Shown piece by piece: positions 1 through 6,800 of a stretch of DNA of 8,564 nt. Source of the stretch: Thermococcaceae archaeon (GTDB taxonomy: Archaea; Methanobacteriota_B; Thermococci; Thermococcales; Thermococcaceae); the NCBI GenBank assembly GCA_026986455.1, contig JALSON010000287.1, forward strand, positions 1 to 8,564, in the 5' to 3' direction. A model generated the notes under the pieces. That model searched no databases, was not told the origin of the DNA, and saw only the letters and a list, made by a program, of their open reading frames with translations. Position numbers and translations under genes: made by a program. Positions within the stretch are counted from its first letter, which is position 1. Every line of letters starts with the position of its first letter.

Positions 1-1
1 C

Positions 2-862
2 CTTAGAGCCCGGCGAAGCGATAAACTTAAACAGAACTTCTCCCGTTTCAATGCTTCCACTCACGTTTATGTCCTTCATAACCGGCGTTGTTGCTGGATA
101 TCCTGATAGGATCACCGCGGTGGGGCTTCCTTTGAGAGATGAATTCTCCACCACTGAGCTGCCCGGTGAGATGATGCGCAGGTTGCATTTTTCGTTCGAA
201 TCGAGGAGCGAATTCACGAGCCTGAAGGAGTAACCCTGAACCTCAATGCCGACTCCGTTTCCCCAGGCGGTGATGTTTTCCAGCAGGGCTGTGCCCCCTG
301 TTCCGTTTATGAGTATCCCCGCTTTGCCGCTGTGTTCCACCCTTATGTTTCTCATGATGACCCCTGCTTTTCCGTTCACATACACCCCGTAGAGACCATC
401 GCTGAATGTGCTGTTCTCGGCGTTTAGGGTTCCTCCCTTGAAGATCAGGCCGTTCTCCGGGAAGAAGGAGCTATCCCTGATCGTCAGCGAGCCGTTTGCT
501 GTAATATCCCCCCTGATTACACTCCGCAGGATAGAAACGTTTCCGCTGATGAAGGTGTAGTATCCTCTCATCTCCGAGTTAATTATGCTAACTCTGCCGC
601 TCTTCAGCCCCCCGGAGGAGAAGCCTTCAAGCTTTGAGGCGCTTACTGTAAGGACACCGGAGCCGTTCATCCACTGGGCATTGAGAAGCGAGTTATCGAG
701 GACTCTAAGCGTCCCGTTTACCTCGGTTCCGCCTGTAAGGTGAATCCGGCAGTTCCTCATCTCCAGCAGACCATTTTCCGTTATCAGCAGGCTTCCATTT
801 ATATCCATATCAAAGCCCCTGCAGCTCTGGGTGTTGTTTACGACCCAGTCGCCGTTTCTCTT
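2..862 (-). other. Domain: second parallel beta-helix, truncated by window edge, residues 2568-2854
   Basis: It opens with GDWVVNNTQSCRGFDMDINGSL, a start I know from archaeal beta-helix domains (GDW-[IV]-[IV]-N...NGxLxI). Short coils follow with an NG/SG-x-[LV]-x-[IV] strand: NGTLRV, SGVLTV, SGRVSI, SGNVSI, NGSLTI and GGTLNA, spaced 19, 20, 18, 17 and 20 residues. Then coils lengthen to 23 residues: YGVYV, AGILI and VGIEV. The last part (VVENSSLKGSPTAVIL) still looks helical and continues past the window. Cys at 821-823 and 749-751 lie in the first coils; another is at 185-187. Likely carbohydrate- or surface-binding; no active site recognised. Confidence 0.78.
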
Positions 863-3800
863 GGGCCCGATAAAGACTTCGTAATCCTTCACCCCTTCAA
901 GGCCGCAGCGCGTGATAGCTTTGATCTTTACCTTATTAGCTCCCTGAATGAGCTCCCCGGTTAGGTTGGCCGTTCCGTTGAATTTCACCCACTCCCCTCC
1001 GTTCACGGAGTAGTAGAAGGCCTCCACTGGGGTCAGGTTGTCGTAATGCGCCTTAACTATCACGTCCTCATTGCCGTAGTAGAAGTTCTTCAGCTCAACC
1101 CAGAATTTCGGCTCCTCGGCGTTGCCGCAGACTGAGAAGCTCCTCTCCGTTTCGATGGCTTTTTTGCAGGCATCGATGGCAGCGAGATGAAGGCCAACCT
1201 CCACCGGTCTGCCTTCCTTTATCACCCCAACCAGTTTATCCCTGAGACCCCACAGGTCGAGGAGGAACGTGGCATTGAAAGTGTATACGTTAATGCCTTT
1301 CAGCTCTTTCACGTCGAGGAGATTTAATGTGGGATTGAATTCTCCGGTGATCCTTTCACCGAGCACATCGACCTCGTAGATATATTTCCTTACCAGGGTG
1401 TTCGTCCTGAAAAGGAAGCTCACCGGGAACTTCAGGGACATGGGGTCCATGGCCGAGGAGGTTATTTCCATGCTGCTCTCCTTAAAGAAGCACTCCCCGC
1501 ATACGGAGAAGGATATTCTCCCCATTTCCTGACCCCTCAAATAGGTGTCCCAGGCGGTTACAAAGAAGGTGTAGTTTTCGCCCGGAATCACAGGAACGCT
1601 CAGAGAGCAGGTCTTCCCTGAAACTTTCATGGGTATCTCTTCCCCGTTCCACGTGAGGACACAGCTGCTCAGTGCGAGACTCGACTGGACTTTTATGGTT
1701 ACCCCGTTCTTTTCCGGTTTCACTATGGAGCCGTTCTCGGGGGTGGGCTTTATGTAGGAGAGGTTGAACGGCGGAAGGGGAATGTTGAAGCTAAGCTCGG
1801 TAAAGTTGCCCCTGTTCCCGTAGGAATCTACTGTCCTTATGTAGAGGACGTGGTTTCCATGGGCTGTGCTCTTTGAGTACTCCATTAGATGGCCGGGGCT
1901 TCCGCTTATATTTGCGAGGAATGCATCGGCCCAATCGATAATCTTCTCGCCCTTTTTGCCCTCCGTGATCCTGGGGTCAAGGTAGAGCTCCACGTGATCG
2001 AAGTCGTCATCATAGGGGTTTCTCCACGAAAGGGTGAAGCCGGAGCTGTCTGTCCTGACGACCGGATTAACAACATCCCCCGGCGGTGTTGTATCCGAAA
2101 CATTGACCGCGTAGTCCATCGAGAGTGAGTTTCCGGCGGCGTCCCTGATGGATATACGGTAGATATTAACACCTGTTTCCTTCGTTTTCACCAAAAAGCC
2201 GAAGGGGACCCCGCTCGAATACTCACCACTCCATATTGGGGACTGGATAAGGTGCGGCTTGGGGTTCAGGAAAACGCTGTAACTTCCGGGATGTGCATCG
2301 CTGACGTTGAAGAGGAGCCAGGCCCTCGAAAGCCTCTCAGCCCGGTAGGTGTTCCCTCCGGTGAGGGTCATGTTGACGGGGTGAACCCATATGACCTTGG
2401 GCGGTGTTGAATCCACGACGATTACCCTGACCTCGGTGGAGTTCCAGTTTCCTGCCAGATCCCGTCCGTAAACCCTGAAGGAGTGAAGTCCATCCCCGGA
2501 GCACAGACTTCCGGAGTAGCTCCAGAGACCTCCCGAGGGGCTCATGGTGTAGCTCGTTCCATCAAATTCAAGGATCGCCTCAGCGAGCTCTTCACTTGCG
2601 TTTATGGTTATGCGCATCGTGCAGCTCCCCACGAGGGAACCGTTCTCGGGAGTTGGTTCAACGAAGCTAAGGGATGGAGCCCTTGTATCAACTGTAATGC
2701 TCCTCTCTTCGCTGAATCCTGGGTTTCCGGCAACATCCCATCCCTCAACCCGGAAGGCATAGCTCCCGTCGGGGAGGGTAATGCTAACACTCCACTGGCT
2801 GTTTGCTTTTTCCAGAACGGTTCCGTTGAACCTGCTGTCGTTGGAGATGAGAATCGCCCCGGACAGTTCTTCACTTGAGTTTATCCTGAACTCAACCTCC
2901 GAGACGTTAAGAATTGAATCGTTTTCCGGTGTCGGAGGGATGAACTGAATAACGGGGGGTGTTGTATCCACAACCTCAACCGTAAAGTCCTTCTCAGCCA
3001 GATTCCCTGCCCTGTCCACAGCAAAAATGGAGTAGCTCAGGTTTCCAACCGAACCTGTGTTTAAACTCAGGACAATGGCCTCAGCGTTTGAGTAGTTGCC
3101 GGTTTTTACCGTCTCCCCCTTCAGGAGGATTGTGTAGTTGGCCGGATGCCGGTCGGTGATGACCACGCTAACATTTGCCTCCGAACCTCTTTCGACCCTA
3201 TCCGGTGCCGTTACTTCTATCCCCGGCTTCTCCGTGTCGACCTCGAAGCTCCTAACTCCCGTTGAATTATCATTCCCGTGGAGATCCTCTCCATATGCCC
3301 TGAACATATGCACTCCATCGCTCAGTGTGAGAGTAACGCTCCAATCAGTTCCCTCTCCTTCCATGGAGTAGTTCATCCCATCGAGCTCAAGAATGGCAAT
3401 GCTCAGGTTTTCGCTGGAGGAGATTTTGAATGTTACGCTGCTCCTGTTCAGGAGGCTTCCATTTTCAGGGGTGGGTGGTGTAAAGCTTATTGATGGCGGT
3501 GTTGTGTCCACAATTTCAACTGTAAAGGAAAGCCTGGAAATATGTCCTGCCGTATCGTTTGCCTCAACCGTGTAGTTTAGGAGACCGGTTTTCTCGGTGT
3601 TTAAGTTCAATACAAACCTCTCTTCTCTTGAGTAGTTGCCGGAAAGCAGGAGCTTCCCGTTTTCAATGACTCTGTAACCGGCTGGATGTGCATCGTTGAG
3701 GGTTATCGTGACGTTTGCAGATGCTCCCATCTCCACGACGGAAGGTGTGTTCACGGTTATCTCCGGCGGCGTTGAGTCCACAGTGAAAATTCTGGGCTCA

Positions 3801-6800
3801 GTCGAGTTCCTGTTTCCTGCAAGGTCCTCTCCATATGCCCTGAACCCATGCCGGCCATCCGACAGATTGATGCTCAGATGCCAGGTTCTCCCGCTTCCGT
3901 CCATGCTCATGTTTGTTCCGTCGATTTCAAGAACCGCCACGCTGAGATTCTCATTTGAGGTGAGGTTAAATGTGATGAGGGAATCTCCGGCGAGTGAGCC
4001 GTTCTCGGGGGTGGGTCTTACAAACCAAAGTGCCGGCGGTGTTCTGTCGGCTTTTTGCACCCTTAAAATCCACCAGTGATGCACACCGCCGTTCTCATTT
4101 TCGGCGGAAACGCTCACGTTCCAGATTCCCGGGATCAGACTGGAATTTGTATAGCTCGACCTCCTTCCTTCCTCCGAAAGAACCACGGTTCCGTTTATGC
4201 GCCATGTAATGTTTGCCAGCTGATTGAGCTCAATGCTGAAAAGAAGGCTTTCATTATCCAGAGATGAAATTTCGGAATTCTCGGGTGAAAATGAGATTAT
4301 CTCAAGCCGCTCTCTGACACGGAAGCACATATCCGGCGTTGTATTCTCGTGTTCAAGCGAATCCCTCGCGGTTATTCTCCAGCAGTATAACCCGTTCAGG
4401 CCTTCCGTTGAAATTGTGAAGTTCGTCCAGCCGGAATATTCCACCGTTCTCACGCTTCTCCATTCACCGTTCTCGGTGGCGTTCGTCTCAAGGCTGGCCG
4501 TTTCGGGATGGGGCTCATCCCAGAGGGCATAAACTTCGATCTTCTCTCCCTCAAGAACGGAATCGCTGCTCTGACCGTAGGACACATAAAGGGGAGCCTT
4601 TGTATCCACTTCGAAAGTCCTTGCCCCTGTTCTGTTGAAATTCCCGTGCATGTCCCAGCCGGCACCATAGAACTCGTGGACACCATCATTGACGGACAGC
4701 GTAACGCTCCATTCCTTTCCCGACCCTTCCATCCGGTGCTCTTCTCCATCCATGTAAAGGACGGCCATGCTGAGGGGTTCGTTTGAGGTCAAGCTGAATG
4801 TGATCTCAGAATCTCTGGTGAGGCTTCCGTTCTCGGGTGTTGGGGGGATGAGTGCCAATGCGGGTGGTATGGTGTCGGTTTTTACGTTGAGGATCCATGA
4901 ATGCTCCGCCTTCTCATCCCCGTGTCTCGCCTCCGCCGTAACGTTCCATAGTCCGGGGATGAGGCTCGTGTTTGTGTACATTGACGTCGTTCCGCTTTCC
5001 CTTAGAACCTCACTTCCATTCACGAGCCACGTGACATTTGCCTCTTTGTTCAGCTCTATTGAGAACGAGACGCTCCCGTTGTCCCAGACGGTGATGTTCC
5101 CGGCTTCAGGGAAAAATGATACTATCCTGAGCCTTTCCTCAACCCTAAAGCACATCGTTTCCGTCCTATTCTCGTTCCCGAAGGTGTCGTTTGCAAGCAT
5201 GTACCAGCAGAATGTTTTTCCAGCAAAGTCCTCTCCAGTCTCTATTGTCCAGTTGCTCCAGCCATCGACGAGTTCGAGCGGTATTTCCGTCCATTCAAAC
5301 CCTTCGCTCGCATTCGTCCAGAGCTTTGCTGAGGAGAGATGTTCATCCTCCCATTTTGCAAATACCTCAATGCTATCGCCCGCAAGAACGGAGTCGGCGC
5401 TCTGGCCGGCGGTTAGGACTTCTGGCGGCGTCGCGTCTATCTCCACAGTCCGCTCTTCGGTGCGGTTTGTCACTCCCCCGGCGGAGCCATAAACGCGGAA
5501 GGTATAGGTTCCATCCTCAAGGTCTCCCTTTACAGCCCACCAGCTCTTTCCAGAGCCGGTCATGCTCTCGTTGGCGCCGTTCCATTCGAGGGTGGCGTTT
5601 TCAAGGCCGGTTGATGCGGTTATGTTTATTGTTACGCTTCTGACGTTTAGCATAGCCCCGTCTTCGGGCGTTGGCTCAACGAAACTCAGGGTAAGGCTCG
5701 GTTTTAGATATACATACCAGACCCAGCTGTGGCTCTCGCTCCCGTTGGAGTTCTCAACCACTGCCCTAACAATGTACTCTCCGGCTTTAGCTGTGGCGTT
5801 GGTATAGGTAGAGGTTCTAACATTCTCCTCCCTGAAAACCTCGCTCTCTCCGACATACCAGGTTACGTTGACTACCTGATCCACCTCGACTGAAAAGCTC
5901 ACCGCATCACCTTCATAGCTCTCCACGGGGCTCTCCGGCGAGTATGAGGTTATCTTCGGTGGAGAATAGACTCTGAAGCATTTCACAGGTGTTTCGTTGG
6001 AATGTTCAAGCTCATCAAACGCCTCTATGTACCAGCAGTAGAGGCCCGGCTCGTCGAGTGAAACGCTGAAGTTGCTCCATGGGTTCTCACCCAGCCCTCT
6101 CTCATCGAAAACTTCCCATGAGCCCGTTATGTTCGTCCAGAGCTGGGAATAGCTTAAGTGAGCATCGCTCCACTTGGCATAGAAGGTGATGCTTCCCCCT
6201 TGGGGGATTCCGTCTCTGCTTTGGCCGTAGAGTAAATAAACTGGCGCCCTCGTGTCCACCTCGAATTCTCTCCTCTCGCTCGTTCCGTTGTTTCCGGCCA
6301 AGTCGGCCCCGTGAACGAGGAAGGTGTGCCTTCCATCGGGCAGAACAGTCGAGTACCACCAGTTTATTCCGGAGCCAAGCATGGTGTGATTTTCCCCATC
6401 AAGCTCAAGGGTCGCCCCGCCTAGGTCTTCGTTTGAGGTGACGTTGATGGTAACGCTTGAACTACCGAGCAGGGAACCGTTTTCGGGTGTGGGCTCAACG
6501 AGAGTTAAGACCGGTGGGGTTGTGTCGGTCTCCTCTTGGGCGAGCGGAGCGAATATTCCGCTTCCGGTGATGTTGGCAGATACAATACCTTCTTGGATGT
6601 CGAGGTGGTCACCGCTTATTCCCTCCCTGTTCCAGCCTTCGGAGAAGCGCCATATGGCGAGGGTTTCCTCGTTCAGGCCTTCGAGTGCCGAGGGGTCGTA
6701 GTAAACCCCCAGCTCCATCCAGTCCTCAACCTCTCCCTCAAGGAATATCCCTGCACTTCCGTAGCCCTCCGGTGGATCCGGTCTACTCCCTCCGGGAACT

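Noticed and set aside
2483..2878. Plus-strand open frame of 131 codons
   Set aside because: Antisense to A6-A7; no recognisable motif or own upstream signals.
4767..5492. Plus-strand open frame of 241 codons
   Set aside because: It lies fully antisense to A2-C2 coding sequence. Its composition (Ser/Phe/Val-rich) is what is expected of the reverse of the Ig-module codons, it shows no domain, and the minus-strand frame is clearly real and continuous.
5191..5643. Plus-strand open frame of 150 codons
   Set aside because: Arg/Ser/Leu-rich low-quality peptide overlapping the minus-strand gene and also another plus-strand frame; a shadow.
6102..6359. Minus-strand open frames in other registers (6102-6359, 4450-4749, 2608-2874, 1906-2172)
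   Set aside because: They overlap the giant gene on the same strand in a different register and encode Arg/Pro/Ser-rich peptides with no domain; overlap artefacts.
2966..6523. CRISPR-like or short direct repeats
   Set aside because: Repeats are protein-level modules of about 270-825 bases with diverged DNA; no short identical repeats with regular spacers.
5435..6523. Possible frameshift or pseudogene in the repeat array
   Set aside because: I read every codon through the array and found no stop and no break in module order; A2 is divergent but in frame.
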